This document shows positions 10,216-19,313 of a DNA stretch of 64,000 nt, piece by piece. Source of the stretch: Pseudovibrio ascidiaceicola (GTDB lineage: Bacteria; Pseudomonadota; Alphaproteobacteria; Rhizobiales; Stappiaceae). The translations under genes were made by a program, and so were the position numbers. The DNA lies in the NCBI RefSeq assembly GCF_900114245.1, contig NZ_FOSK01000001.1, positions 1 to 64,000 of the forward strand, in the 5' to 3' direction. Within the stretch, counting starts at the first letter, position 1. Each line of letters begins with the position of its first letter. The notes under the pieces were generated by a model. It ran no database searches and was not told the DNA's origin. It saw only the letters and a program-made list of their open reading frames with translations.

Positions 10216-10299
10216 TTCGCGGCAACTCCTCAAGCGTTAGGCAGCTAATTTAAAAGCGCGACAGCCTCTCGGGTCTGCGGCAATCGAAATCTATGCTGC

Positions 10300-12564
10300 T
10301 TATACCGGAATATTATTTTCGGATGCAAAGTTCGCCAGGAACTCGCGAATGTCGTCCGTCCCTTTACCCGCTTCCAATTGTTTCAGCAACTCTTCTGAAA
10401 GTGCTGATAGATCCAAAGAGCGTAACATCGCCTTAACAGGACCAATAGAAGCCGGCGACATAGAGAGATTTCTATATCCGATCGCCAGCAAAGCCATCGC
10501 AGCAAGGGGTTGGCCGCCAAGCTCACCACAAAGGGTAACCGGCGTATCCATCTTATCGCCAATAACGACAATCTTACGCAGCGCCCGTAGGAAGCTAGGA
10601 GACAGAGCTTCAAACCGCTCCGCAACCAGTGTGTTGCCACGATCAACCGCGTAGAAAAACTGGAACAGATCGTTGGAACCAACAGAGACGAAATCCACTT
10701 CCTTGTAGATCTCTTCAAGCTGATAGAGCAGCGCTGGAACTTCCAGCATGACACCAAGCTTCAGCTCTTTTGGCGTATCATGGCCATGCTGACGCAAGTG
10801 CTTCAGCTCACGCTCAACGTAATCCCGTGCCTGCTGAAATTCAGAAACATCAGCCACCATAGGGAACATGATGCGCAAGGAGCGCCCTGCCCCTGCATGC
10901 AACATTGCCCTGATCTGGGTACGCAACAAACCCGGACGATCCAGCCCAAAGCGAATTGCACGCCAACCCATCGCAGGGTTCTCTTCCTGCGCCAAACGCA
11001 GGTAAGGCAGAACTTTATCACCGCCAATATCCAGAGAGCGGAAAGTAACTGGCTTGTCACCAGCGGCATCCAGCACCTTGGAATACAGTGTGTGCTGCTC
11101 CTGCATTCGTGGGAAAGCAGAGGCAACCATAAACTGCAACTCAGTACGGAAAAGACCAACACCATCAGCGCCAGCATCTTCCATACTTGGCAAATCAACC
11201 AGCAAGCCAGCATTCAGCTGAAGCTTAACGTCCACACCATCTTTGGTAACGGTCGGCTCATCACGAAGCTGACGGTAAATCTCCTGACGCTTGGAGCGCA
11301 GTCGAACTTTATCAGCAAAAGCTTGTTCAACATCATTGGCTGGACGAAGGAAGATCTGGCCGATCTCACCATCCACGATGATGGCATCAGTCGCTTCCAC
11401 TAAGGAAACAATGTCTTCAACCTGCCCAACTGTCGGAATGCCAAGCGCACGCGCAACAATGGTGACGTGACTTGTCGGGCCGCTTTCTTCCAGAACAAGA
11501 CCGCGAATGCGATCCCGATCGTAGTCCAGCAGCTCAGCTGCACCCATATTACGCGCAATGATGATTGCATCTTTCGGCAGATCATCTTCGCCGCTGTGGT
11601 TCTTGCCCATCAGCTCCCGAATGAGGCGGTGCGCCAGATCATCAAGATCATGCAGACGCTCACGCAAATACGGATCTGTCTGCCGGAGCATCTGAGCGCG
11701 TGTATCGCTCTGAACTTTCTCAACAGCAGCTTCAGCCGTCAAACCATTGCGGATTGCTTCATCAATCTTCCGGATCCAGCCACGGTCATAGGCAAACATC
11801 CGATAAGCTTCCAGAACTTCACGGTGCTCACCGTGCTGAGAAAACTCACCGCTTGCCAGCATATGATCAAGCGACTGACGTAAGCGCGTAACAGATTCTT
11901 CGAGGCGCTTCTTTTCAGTGTCCGCATCCTCGGCAATCAGATTGGTGATAACCACACGCGGTTCATGCAGAACCACATGTCCAAGGCCGATGCCATCAGC
12001 AAGGGCGACACCCTTCAGATGCATCGGACGGATCACATCAATCGTTGTGCCTTGCTGCGCAATCGCTTCCAGCTCACCCGCCGCGACCATTTCTGCGATT
12101 ACCATCGCAGTTGTCTGCAGGGCTTCTACTTCGTCTTCAAAGTAGGTCCGGTGGTCTTTGTTCTGAACAACAAGCACGCCAAGCGTACGTCCTGCACGCA
12201 GGATCGGCACACCAAGGAAAGAGTTATAATTCTCTTCGCCCGTTTCCGGACGATAGGCAAACGCCGGGTGCGCCTGCGCATTTGGTAGGTTCAGCGGTCT
12301 GGCATCAGAAGAAATCAAGCCAACAAGACCCTCACCAACCTTCAGAGAAGTATGGTGAACCGCATCCTTATTGAGGCCCTCTGTTGCATACAGCTCAAGA
12401 ACCCCATCCGCGCGCAAAATGTACACGGAACACACTTCCGCAACCACGTTTGCCGCGATCAGACGTACAATCTTGTCGAGCCGTTCCTGCGCATTAATCG
12501 GCTCCGCCATCACTTCACGAAGCTTACGGAGGAGTACGCGCGGTCCGGCCAAGCTGCTGCGCAT
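10300..12564 (-). CDS. ptsP: Phosphoenolpyruvate--protein phosphotransferase PtsP (EI-Ntr)
   Basis: 754 residues. An N-terminal GAF domain (about 20-160) marks the nitrogen-related Enzyme I rather than the sugar PTS form. Next come the PEP-utilising N-terminal and swivelling domains with the phosphorylated histidine in GPTSHVTIVARAL. A C-terminal TIM barrel carries the active-site cysteine in TLCGELGG. The protein starts the phosphorelay EI-Ntr to NPr to EIIA-Ntr, which senses nitrogen (glutamine) status and, in alphaproteobacteria, also influences potassium transport, polymer storage and stress responses. AGGGCGGAG precedes the ATG. The other relay genes are not in this window. Confidence 0.95.
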   Translation of the reverse strand: MRSSLAGPRVLLRKLREVMAEPINAQERLDKIVRLIAANVVAEVCSVYILRADGVLELYATEGLNKDAVHHTSLKVGEGLVGLISSDARPLNLPNAQAHPAFAYRPETGEENYNSFLGVPILRAGRTLGVLVVQNKDHRTYFEDEVEALQTTAMVIAEMVAAGELEAIAQQGTTIDVIRPMHLKGVALADGIGLGHVVLHEPRVVITNLIAEDADTEKKRLEESVTRLRQSLDHMLASGEFSQHGEHREVLEAYRMFAYDRGWIRKIDEAIRNGLTAEAAVEKVQSDTRAQMLRQTDPYLRERLHDLDDLAHRLIRELMGKNHSGEDDLPKDAIIIARNMGAAELLDYDRDRIRGLVLEESGPTSHVTIVARALGIPTVGQVEDIVSLVEATDAIIVDGEIGQIFLRPANDVEQAFADKVRLRSKRQEIYRQLRDEPTVTKDGVDVKLQLNAGLLVDLPSMEDAGADGVGLFRTELQFMVASAFPRMQEQHTLYSKVLDAAGDKPVTFRSLDIGGDKVLPYLRLAQEENPAMGWRAIRFGLDRPGLLRTQIRAMLHAGAGRSLRIMFPMVADVSEFQQARDYVERELKHLRQHGHDTPKELKLGVMLEVPALLYQLEEIYKEVDFVSVGSNDLFQFFYAVDRGNTLVAERFEALSPSFLRALRKIVVIGDKMDTPVTLCGELGGQPLAAMALLAIGYRNLSMSPASIGPVKAMLRSLDLSALSEELLKQLEAGKGTDDIREFLANFASENNIPV

Positions 12565-12588
12565 GCTCCGCCCTACCTATAATTCTGC

Positions 12589-12638
12589 TGGCCTTTTAAC
12601 AGGCCACGTTGTGCCTTGGAAGTTGTCCAAGACACAAC
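12589..12638 (-). other. Two tandem hairpins in the lysC-ptsP gap
   Basis: Hairpin one pairs TGGCCT (12589-12594) with AGGCCA (12601-12606). Hairpin two pairs GTTGTG-C-CTTGGA (12608-12620) with TCCAAG-A-CACAAC (12626-12638) around AGTTG. Both lie between the lysC stop and the ptsP ribosome site. No U-run follows on the minus strand, so they may stabilise or process the mRNA rather than terminate it. Confidence 0.5.
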
Positions 12639-12660
12639 AATATTCTCGACAGTAGGATAC

Positions 12661-13911
12661 CTAGCCGTCAAGTCCGTATAGCGAATGGAGAGTACGAACC
12701 GCAAGTTCCGTATACGCGGAATCGATCAGAACTGAGATTTTAATCTCAGATGTCGTAATCGCGCGGATGTTAATCCCCTTCTCAGCCAGGCCTTCAAAAC
12801 ACTGGGCTGCAACACCGGCATGCGAACGCATACCCATGCCGATTACGGAAACTTTTACAACATCAGTAGCGCCTTCGATATTCTCGAAGCCAATTTCCTC
12901 GACGTTCTCCTCAATTACCTTGCGCGCACGCTCGTAATCGCTCTCTGGAACGGTAAAGGTGATATCGGTCGTCTTTCCATCTGGGGAGATGTTCTGAACG
13001 ATCATGTCTACGTTGATGTTGCCTTCTGCCAACGGGCCAAACACTCTGGACGCAATGCCAGGTTTGTCAGCAACGTTGCGGATAGAAATCTGTGCTTCGT
13101 CTTTTGAGTAAGCGATGCCAGTGACGACTTGTTGTTCCAAAATCTCGTCCTCGTCGCAAATAAGTGTACCTACAGGTGTTCCATCAGCGCTAATCTGCGG
13201 GGCATCCGGATCATCAAAGCTGGAACGTACAAACGTACGAACGCCGTGAACCATCGCCATCTCAACAGAACGGACCTGCAAAACCTTTGCACCAAGAGAA
13301 GCCATTTCCAGCATCTCTTCAAATGCAACACGTTCCAAACGGGTTGCCTTGGCCACCACACGCGGGTCGGTCGTATAAACACCGTCCACATCCGTGTAGA
13401 TATCACAGCGGTCTGCCTGAATGGCAGCAGCAATTGCCACTGCACTGGTATCAGAACCACCACGTCCAAGTGTCGCCAGCCTGTTGTCCGGGGCAACGCC
13501 TTGGAAACCGGCACAAACAGCAACCTGTCCACGCTCCAGGCGTTCAATGAGAGTTTGACCTTCAATACTCTCAATACGCGCTGCGCCATGGGCTTCATTC
13601 GTACGGATAGGAATCTGCCATCCTTGCCAGGACCGCGCTTCCACACCCATGTCTTGCAGCACAATCGCCAACAAGCCAGAAGTTACCTGCTCACCAGAGG
13701 CAACAACCGCATCGTACTCACGCGCATCATGCAGCGCTGCAGCATCTCTTGTATAACCGACCAAGGTATTCGTCACGCCAGCCATAGCGGACACGACAAC
13801 AGCAACCTGGTTGCCTGCTTCCACTTCACGCTTTACATGCCGCGCAACATTTCTAATACGCTCTAGGTCGGCAACGGAGGTGCCGCCAAACTTCATAACC
13901 AAACGGGCCAT
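12661..13911 (-). CDS. lysC: Aspartate kinase
   Basis: 416 residues. The kinase domain starts with the signature VMKFGGTSV, and two ACT domains (about 265-416) at the C-terminus bind the feedback inhibitors lysine and threonine. The enzyme phosphorylates aspartate, the first step toward lysine, diaminopimelate, methionine and threonine. The start at 13911 is supported by GGAGG 11 bases upstream and by the family start [10 protein letters not shown]; the frame stays open for 78 more codons, but that sequence does not resemble the family. The gene is divergent from ubiG and first in the leftward lysC-ptsP-prfA-prmC series. Confidence 0.96.
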   Translation of the reverse strand: MARLVMKFGGTSVADLERIRNVARHVKREVEAGNQVAVVVSAMAGVTNTLVGYTRDAAALHDAREYDAVVASGEQVTSGLLAIVLQDMGVEARSWQGWQIPIRTNEAHGAARIESIEGQTLIERLERGQVAVCAGFQGVAPDNRLATLGRGGSDTSAVAIAAAIQADRCDIYTDVDGVYTTDPRVVAKATRLERVAFEEMLEMASLGAKVLQVRSVEMAMVHGVRTFVRSSFDDPDAPQISADGTPVGTLICDEDEILEQQVVTGIAYSKDEAQISIRNVADKPGIASRVFGPLAEGNINVDMIVQNISPDGKTTDITFTVPESDYERARKVIEENVEEIGFENIEGATDVVKVSVIGMGMRSHAGVAAQCFEGLAEKGINIRAITTSEIKISVLIDSAYTELAVRTLHSLYGLDG

Positions 13912-14067
13912 CGCTTCCCAAATTCCTCCGAGGGCCTTTGTGATGAACCGATCATCACTACAAACGGCGCTAATCCATACAACTAGCGCCCTTCTATCGC
14001 AACCAGCGGCTTGACAAAAACCGCGATTAGACCCACCAGTACCGGTATGAAAGTGGAGAGTTGAGCT

Positions 14068-14844
14068 ATGAGCACCGCGCAAAAACCAAGCAACGCCGCC
14101 AAAAACCCGGCACAAACCACAATCGACCCGGCGGAAGTTGCGCATTTCTCATCAATTGCATCGGAATGGTGGGATCCGACTGGAAAATTTCGCCCTCTCC
14201 ACAAATTCAGCCCAGTTCGCATCTCCTATATCAAAGAATACGCTTGTGACCATTTTGGTCGGGATGAAACATCCCCTAAGGCATTAGAAGGTCTACGGAT
14301 TTTAGATATCGGCTGCGGCGGTGGCCTACTCGCTGAGCCAATGGCTCGCATGGGCGCAACCGTTGTTGGAGCAGATGCCTCTGAAACCAACATCAAAGTA
14401 GCCACACTTCATGCACAGCAATCCGGCCTTGATATCGACTACCGTGCGCAAACTGCTGAATCTCTGGTGGAAGCTGGGGAGCAGTTCGACATCGTGCTCA
14501 ACATGGAAGTCGTGGAACATGTTGCAGATGTTCCACTGTTCATGAACTCCTGTGCAGATCTTGTGCGTCCTGGTGGAATGATGTTCGTTGCAACTATCAA
14601 CAGAACTCTGAAAGCCTATGCCCTCGCGATTGTCGCAGCAGAACGCGTTCTTCGCTGGTTGCCAAAAGGCACCCACCAATATGAGAAGCTGGTTCGCCCG
14701 GAAGAACTGGAAGCACCCCTCAATGAATCTGGCATGAACATTTACGAGCGCTGCGGTGTGAGCTTCAATCCATTGACAGACAGTTGGTCCAGAACAACCG
14801 ATCTGGATGTAAACTACATGGTAATAGCTCAGAAGCCAGAGTAA
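14068..14844 (+). CDS. ubiG: Ubiquinone biosynthesis O-methyltransferase UbiG
   Basis: 258 residues. A class I SAM-dependent methyltransferase with motif [14 protein letters not shown] and the family-typical N-terminus around [19 protein letters not shown]. UbiG carries out both O-methylations of the quinone head group in coenzyme Q synthesis, at the inner face of the cytoplasmic membrane. GGAGAG lies 6 bases before the ATG. It is divergent from lysC, a common alphaproteobacterial arrangement, and followed 26 bases later by an alpha/beta hydrolase gene in the same direction. Confidence 0.96.
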   Translation: MSTAQKPSNAAKNPAQTTIDPAEVAHFSSIASEWWDPTGKFRPLHKFSPVRISYIKEYACDHFGRDETSPKALEGLRILDIGCGGGLLAEPMARMGATVVGADASETNIKVATLHAQQSGLDIDYRAQTAESLVEAGEQFDIVLNMEVVEHVADVPLFMNSCADLVRPGGMMFVATINRTLKAYALAIVAAERVLRWLPKGTHQYEKLVRPEELEAPLNESGMNIYERCGVSFNPLTDSWSRTTDLDVNYMVIAQKPE

Positions 14845-14870
14845 CAGCTGGCATCCAATGACTAAGGAGA

Positions 14871-15584
14871 ATGAAAATACCAGAAACAGCACCTGCCGAA
14901 ACTGTCGTTTTCATTCCCGGCCTCACCAGCACCGGCACTTTGTTTGGCCCTCAGATTAATTCTCTGAAAGAGCGCCCAATCATCATTGCCGAAACCTGCG
15001 CCATGGACTCCATAGAGGCCATGGCACAAAGACTGCTGGATCACACCCCAGAAAAATTCGCTCTCCTCGGCATGTCCATGGGTGGTTACGTCGCTCTGGA
15101 GGTGATTCGACTGGCGCCTGAACGTATCAGCCGTCTTGCGCTCATAAACACCAACGCCAGAGACGACACTGCCTCCCAGACGCAACTTCGCCATACGCAG
15201 ATGGAGATTGCGAGGAAGGGAGGCTTCCACAAAATCGCCTCCATGCAGTACCCTCAACTCGTCCACCCTGCCCGCCACGACGACACAGCGCTTCGACAAG
15301 TGGTATTCGATATGGCTGCTGACATTGGTACTGATAATTTCCTGAAGCAGCAAAACGCTATCATCAACCGCCGAGATCAAAGAGCAGACCTCCCGGCAAT
15401 TCAGTGCCCGACGATGATCGTTGCAGGCGAAGAAGACAGTTTGCTTCCGCTGGATAGATGCCGCGAAATGCATGACGCAATACCAAACAGCAAGCTACAC
15501 ATCATCCCGGATTGCGGTCATCTGTCTACACTGGAACACCCGGTCCATACCAGCGAACTCATTCAAGACTGGTTGGATGTGTAG
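14871..15584 (+). CDS. Alpha/beta fold hydrolase
   Basis: 237 residues. An alpha/beta hydrolase with the nucleophile elbow GMSMGG, an acidic residue in AGEEDSLLP and a histidine in DCGHLSTLEHP, so the Ser-Asp/Glu-His triad appears complete. No signal peptide is seen, so it should be cytoplasmic. The substrate cannot be told from sequence; relatives include esterases and ester- or lactone-cleaving enzymes. It is 26 bases after ubiG and probably co-transcribed with it. AAGGAG is only 2 bases before the ATG, unusually close, yet no better start fits the conserved N-terminus (VVFIPGLTSTG). Confidence 0.85.
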   Translation: MKIPETAPAETVVFIPGLTSTGTLFGPQINSLKERPIIIAETCAMDSIEAMAQRLLDHTPEKFALLGMSMGGYVALEVIRLAPERISRLALINTNARDDTASQTQLRHTQMEIARKGGFHKIASMQYPQLVHPARHDDTALRQVVFDMAADIGTDNFLKQQNAIINRRDQRADLPAIQCPTMIVAGEEDSLLPLDRCREMHDAIPNSKLHIIPDCGHLSTLEHPVHTSELIQDWLDV

Positions 15585-15805
15585 CTACGCCTGCAAATTT
15601 AACTAGTTCTTCAGAAAAAAGCCGCTGAAATCCCTTAGAATCCAGAATATCATTTTGCCAATATTAGCGCCTATAAACAGGAGGGTGTACGCGGCGTAAG
15701 TTACCGGCAAACGAGCTTCTTCCAACTTCCCTGATCGCTCGAAAGATATTGTCTCAAGACCTAGATCGCCGCCCGAGAACTTGATCAAAGTCCGGAGGAG
15801 ACACG

Positions 15806-16375
15806 ATGTTAAACATCGACAAAGAAATGAAGGAAGCAATGGACCGCTGGACCGTTGCGACAGATGGACTGCCTTGGCAAGGCTGGTTTTGGGCGCAGGG
15901 TGGAGACCAACTTTCCAACACAGCGTTGGAGCACGCAATTTCCAACAACAAGTCCATGCTTGAGAACTATCAGGCAATCATGCACGCAAACATGTCCTTC
16001 TTTAACAAGCGCATGAAAGCCAACACGGATTTCGTTCAGGAGATCTGGGATTGTCCAACTGGCATTGAGTTCTCAAAACTTGCCAGCGACTTCATGCAGG
16101 AAGCTTTTGAAGATTGCCGTCAGGAAGGCGCCCGCCAGATGAACCAGATGTCCTCCACAATGAAGGGCACGGTTTCCAAAACGCAGAAGGCAACATCAGA
16201 AGCTTTGACGAGCATTGATGATCTGAAAGCAATGGCACAGGCCGCTCCAACAAAAGTACCGGCTAAACCTCGCCGCAGAGTGCCTCGCAAATCAGCAAGC
16301 ACACGCAGTCGGACAAAGAGCGCGGATAAACCGTCTTCCCCCCGAGCCCCGGGTAGAAAAGACGTGTCAGCCTGA
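15806..16375 (+). CDS. Phasin-like protein with a basic C-terminal tail
   Basis: 189 residues. The first about 130 are amphipathic helices that resemble phasins, proteins that coat polyhydroxyalkanoate granules (for example FFNKRMKANTDFVQEIW). From about residue 150 the sequence turns into a Lys/Arg/Ser/Pro/Ala-rich tail (KPRRRVPRKSAS) like histone H1. This recalls PhaF of Pseudomonas, in which a phasin domain is joined to a DNA-binding tail that helps segregate granules. The phasin assignment is from pattern only and is moderate. A strong GGAGGAG precedes the ATG, and an own terminator follows. About 220 bases upstream lack a gene and must hold the promoter. Confidence 0.6.
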   Translation: MLNIDKEMKEAMDRWTVATDGLPWQGWFWAQGGDQLSNTALEHAISNNKSMLENYQAIMHANMSFFNKRMKANTDFVQEIWDCPTGIEFSKLASDFMQEAFEDCRQEGARQMNQMSSTMKGTVSKTQKATSEALTSIDDLKAMAQAAPTKVPAKPRRRVPRKSASTRSRTKSADKPSSPRAPGRKDVSA

Positions 16376-16390
16376 TTGAGCCACAGAATA

Positions 16391-16427
16391 AAAAAGGCGC
16401 CCTGCTAAACGAGGCGCCTTTCGTTTT
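16391..16427. terminator. Bidirectional Rho-independent terminator
   Basis: A 9-bp stem, AAAGGCGCC (16393-16401) with GGCGCCTTT (16413-16421), is flanked by A-rich sequence on the left and a T-rich tail on the right. It serves the rightward phasin-like gene and the leftward DUF1178 gene. Confidence 0.88.
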
Positions 16428-16450
16428 ACTGCCACGGCAGCATGGAAAAT

Positions 16451-17020
16451 TCAGTTGCGGTCTTCTGGCAACACCGGAAGCGGCATCAGTTCAATACCCT
16501 CTTCCAAAAGCTCCTGCGCATCGTCGGGAGTAGTTTCTCCATAGATACCGCGCTCTTCGGTTTCGCCGTAGTGGATCTTGCGTGCTTCCTCGGCAAACTT
16601 ATCGCCAACATATTCTGAGTTGGTCACAACCTGCTTGCGGAACTCTCGCAGTGCCTCCACCAGTTCCTTGGCTTTCTCAGGAACCTTTTGCAGATCAACA
16701 GCTGGGGTTGCCGTAGCAACAGGCTGATCAGAACTCGCTGGGGCAGCTCCACCACCTACCTTCTGTTCACTCGCGGCCTTTTCTGTAGCTTTAGCCTGCG
16801 CGGCAGCAACAGCTTTTGAAACCTGATGTTCGACCTGCGCCTTTTTCTGGCTTCTCGAAGTAGAAACATTCGGCGCCATCAAGCGTTTATGGATTGATGC
16901 ACTATCACAAAACGGGCACGTGACCAGCCCCAACTCTTTTTGCTTGTCGTAATCGCCAGAATTCCGGAACCATCCGTCAAATTCATGCCCATCGTCGCAG
17001 GCAAGTGAGTAGTTAATCAA
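16451..17020 (-). CDS. DUF1178 family protein
   Basis: 189 residues. The N-terminus (INYSLACDDGHEFDGWFRN) and CPFC (about 35-38) are the DUF1178 signature and suggest a small metal site using four cysteine/histidine ligands. The middle (about 55-110) is Ala/Lys/Gln-rich linker, and the C-terminal part carries the conserved EARKIHYGE. Function is unknown. The start codon is TTG, supported by the family N-terminus. It overlaps the nitrilase stop by 4 bases (TTGA), so the two are translationally coupled. The grxC-nitrilase-DUF1178 order recurs in alphaproteobacteria. Confidence 0.88.
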   Translation of the reverse strand: MINYSLACDDGHEFDGWFRNSGDYDKQKELGLVTCPFCDSASIHKRLMAPNVSTSRSQKKAQVEHQVSKAVAAAQAKATEKAASEQKVGGGAAPASSDQPVATATPAVDLQKVPEKAKELVEALREFRKQVVTNSEYVGDKFAEEARKIHYGETEERGIYGETTPDDAQELLEEGIELMPLPVLPEDRN

Positions 17021-17871
17021 CTAACCATCTCCCCATTGAGGGAAACAGTCGCAACGGAAAACTCACGTGCATTTTCGATAGCAGGAATACGTCGACGCGC
17101 TTCATCCACTTTTGCCATTTCAAGTTCACCCAGCAAAACGCCCGGTTCATCATGATCAAGCTCTGCAATCACTTTGCCCCAAGGGTCAATCATTAAGCTA
17201 TGACCATAGGTCTGGCGATCATCTTCATGTGTTCCACCTTGTGCAGCCGTCACCACAAAGGCACCATTCTCAATCGCGCGCGCACGTTGCAGCACATGCC
17301 AGTGCGCTTCACCAGTTTGCTTGGTGAAAGCAGCCGGACCAGTCAAAACCTGCGCTCCAGCCTTGGATTGCTCGCGGAAAAGAGCGGGCTGACGAATATC
17401 ATAGCAAATCGCCATACCAAGCTTGGCCACACCTAGATCAACAACCGGAGACACATTGCCTGCGCTGTAGCTTTCAGACTCACGCCAGCTTTCTCCGTTT
17501 GGCAGATCCACATCGAACATATGGATTTTATCATAACGAGCGGTGATCTCGCCTTCAGGAGAAATCATAAAGCCGCGGTTGGCCAGCTTGTCATCTTCAA
17601 GCCGAATTGCCAGAGATCCAATATGGATCCAGATATTCAATTCATCAGCAAGCGAGCTCAGTTGTTTCAAAAATGGATCATCACTTTCGAAACTGGAGGC
17701 AGCAAGTTGCGCTTTGCGGCTACGTTCCAGCACATTGGTCATCTCAGGCGTTTGCACATAAACCGCGCCTTCAGCAGCAGCTTCTCTTATCAACGCCTCA
17801 CAGACATCAAGATTTTGGAACGGGTTACGTCCCGTTCTCATCTGGACACATGCAGCCACAAAACTTGTCAT
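17017..17871 (-). CDS. Carbon-nitrogen hydrolase family protein (Nit1-like)
   Basis: 284 residues. The catalytic Glu-Lys-Cys triad of the nitrilase superfamily is visible in TPEMTN, YDKIHMFDV and MAICYDIR. The sequence is closest in pattern to the Nit1/deaminated glutathione amidase branch, which hydrolyses an aberrant form of glutathione; this substrate is inferred from family and from the grxC neighbour. ATG at 17871 is preferred over an adjacent TTG at 17874. It sits between grxC (48 bases upstream) and DUF1178 (4-base overlap). Confidence 0.9.
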   Translation of the reverse strand: MTSFVAACVQMRTGRNPFQNLDVCEALIREAAAEGAVYVQTPEMTNVLERSRKAQLAASSFESDDPFLKQLSSLADELNIWIHIGSLAIRLEDDKLANRGFMISPEGEITARYDKIHMFDVDLPNGESWRESESYSAGNVSPVVDLGVAKLGMAICYDIRQPALFREQSKAGAQVLTGPAAFTKQTGEAHWHVLQRARAIENGAFVVTAAQGGTHEDDRQTYGHSLMIDPWGKVIAELDHDEPGVLLGELEMAKVDEARRRIPAIENAREFSVATVSLNGEMVS

Positions 17872-17919
17872 CAACTCTCACTTTCAAAGCGTAGTTTGCA
17901 ATACGCTTCCTAAGCTTCT

Positions 17920-18183
17920 TTAAAGACCAACACTCAGCAGACCATCGAGGTGTCCGCGACGCTCCAATGCAAACAGGTCATCACAACCGCCAATATGCTC
18001 AGATCCGATAAAGATCTGCGGGAATGTGTTTGCACCATTTGCTTTGGCAATCATTTCCTTACGGATCGTTGGATCTTCGCTGTAGTTAAATTCTTTATAA
18101 TCAACACCCTTCTCATCAAGAAGTCTTTTTGCACGAGCACAGAAGCCGCACATATCACGGGTGTAGATAGTAACTTGAGCCAT
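17920..18183 (-). CDS. grxC: Glutaredoxin 3
   Basis: 87 residues, typical of class I glutaredoxins. The redox site is CGFC (residues 12-15) instead of the more usual CPYC. The glutathione-binding TFPQIFI with its cis-proline and GGCDDL are present. It reduces disulfides and glutathionylated proteins in the cytoplasm with glutathione. AAAGGACAAG precedes the ATG at 18183; the frame extends 17 codons upstream, but that sequence is not family-like. It heads the leftward grxC-nitrilase-DUF1178 group. Confidence 0.95.
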   Translation of the reverse strand: MAQVTIYTRDMCGFCARAKRLLDEKGVDYKEFNYSEDPTIRKEMIAKANGANTFPQIFIGSEHIGGCDDLFALERRGHLDGLLSVGL

Positions 18184-18339
18184 ATTCTTGTCCTTTGGAT
18201 ACACAGCGAAGGCCAATAGAAATTCAGCCATCAAAACTGAAGTTTATATGGCTCACGACCAAGTAAACCGCAAGACCACCTCAACTCAAGTTGATCACTT
18301 CGTTATATCGCATAGGCTGAAACAGCCTTTCAACAACTC

Positions 18340-19185
18340 TCAATCACTATCATCAGACATATTTTCAGGATCGACCAGAGCAAAAACAAGTACATCAACC
18401 TGTTCCGCACCTGCAGCTTTCAAAACCCGAGCACATTCTTCAACGGTTGCCCCAGTCGTCAATACATCATCAACCAGCACCACATGAGCACCAGATACCT
18501 TTGGCAGAAAATGATCGGCAATTGCAAAGGCACCTTTTACATTGGCTGTCCTTGCCCCTCGTTTGAGCCCAACTTGCTGGTTGGTGCGCCTTGTTCGAAC
18601 TAAACCGTCAAGAAGCACCTGTCCCGACAAATGACGACCAACGTCCTTCACCAGCAAGGCGGATTGATTATAGGTACGCTCTCGCAATCGCGAACTATGG
18701 AGGGGAACCGGAACAAGAAAGCTCTCAGCTTCGACAAGTTCTGCCGCTGCATTGAGCATACACCTGGCAAGAAACTTCGATAACCGTATCTCTCCATAAA
18801 ATTTGAACCGCTTCACCAATTCTCGTGCGGGCCCATTATAGAGGGCTGCGGCCCGGGCTCGATCATAATCAGGTGGATTAACAAGAGCAGTAGCACTCCA
18901 GGCGTTCGGTCCCAACTCATAATGCAACGGCACACCAAGCCGCTCACAATAAGGAGGCGAAATCAATTCCAGTGTCTGCCAACAAGAAAGACACAAACCA
19001 CCTTCACCCTGAACCAAATCGGTGCAAATCGGGCAACTATGAGGAAACAGAGCATCCAGAACAAAGTGTAACCCCCGCCGTAAGTGAGAGGCCACCTTAA
19101 TATTGCGTAAGCTGGGTTTGAGAGGTTGCTCAGCTCTATCCACTGCATCAGGCAACCACTCCAGAGAAGAAAACTTGTCGCTCAT
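18340..19185 (-). CDS. ComF family phosphoribosyltransferase-like protein
   Basis: 281 residues. An N-terminal zinc-ribbon type segment (CPIC...CLSC, about 54-76) is followed by a PRT-type domain whose PRPP loop VVLVDDVLTTGAT is intact. ComF/GntX family proteins take part in DNA uptake in some bacteria, but in most alphaproteobacteria their role is unknown. The protein is a little longer at the N-terminus than the family average. The gene is divergent from the methyltransferase gene at 19314. Confidence 0.9.
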   Translation of the reverse strand: MSDKFSSLEWLPDAVDRAEQPLKPSLRNIKVASHLRRGLHFVLDALFPHSCPICTDLVQGEGGLCLSCWQTLELISPPYCERLGVPLHYELGPNAWSATALVNPPDYDRARAAALYNGPARELVKRFKFYGEIRLSKFLARCMLNAAAELVEAESFLVPVPLHSSRLRERTYNQSALLVKDVGRHLSGQVLLDGLVRTRRTNQQVGLKRGARTANVKGAFAIADHFLPKVSGAHVVLVDDVLTTGATVEECARVLKAAGAEQVDVLVFALVDPENMSDDSD

Positions 19186-19313
19186 CTGTGCTCACCGTAT
19201 ATACCTGCAGAAGAAATAAGCTAACAAAGCCTCCGTCGAACATCACTCCATGTTCAATGGGGTTATAATTTCCAATAGTGCACACGCAGCACAATCTGGC
19301 CAAAGGCGCCCTC

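Noticed and set aside
13129-13866. Open frame of 245 codons on the plus strand
   Set aside because: It lies entirely antisense to lysC, whose motifs are unambiguous; the translation has no domain character.
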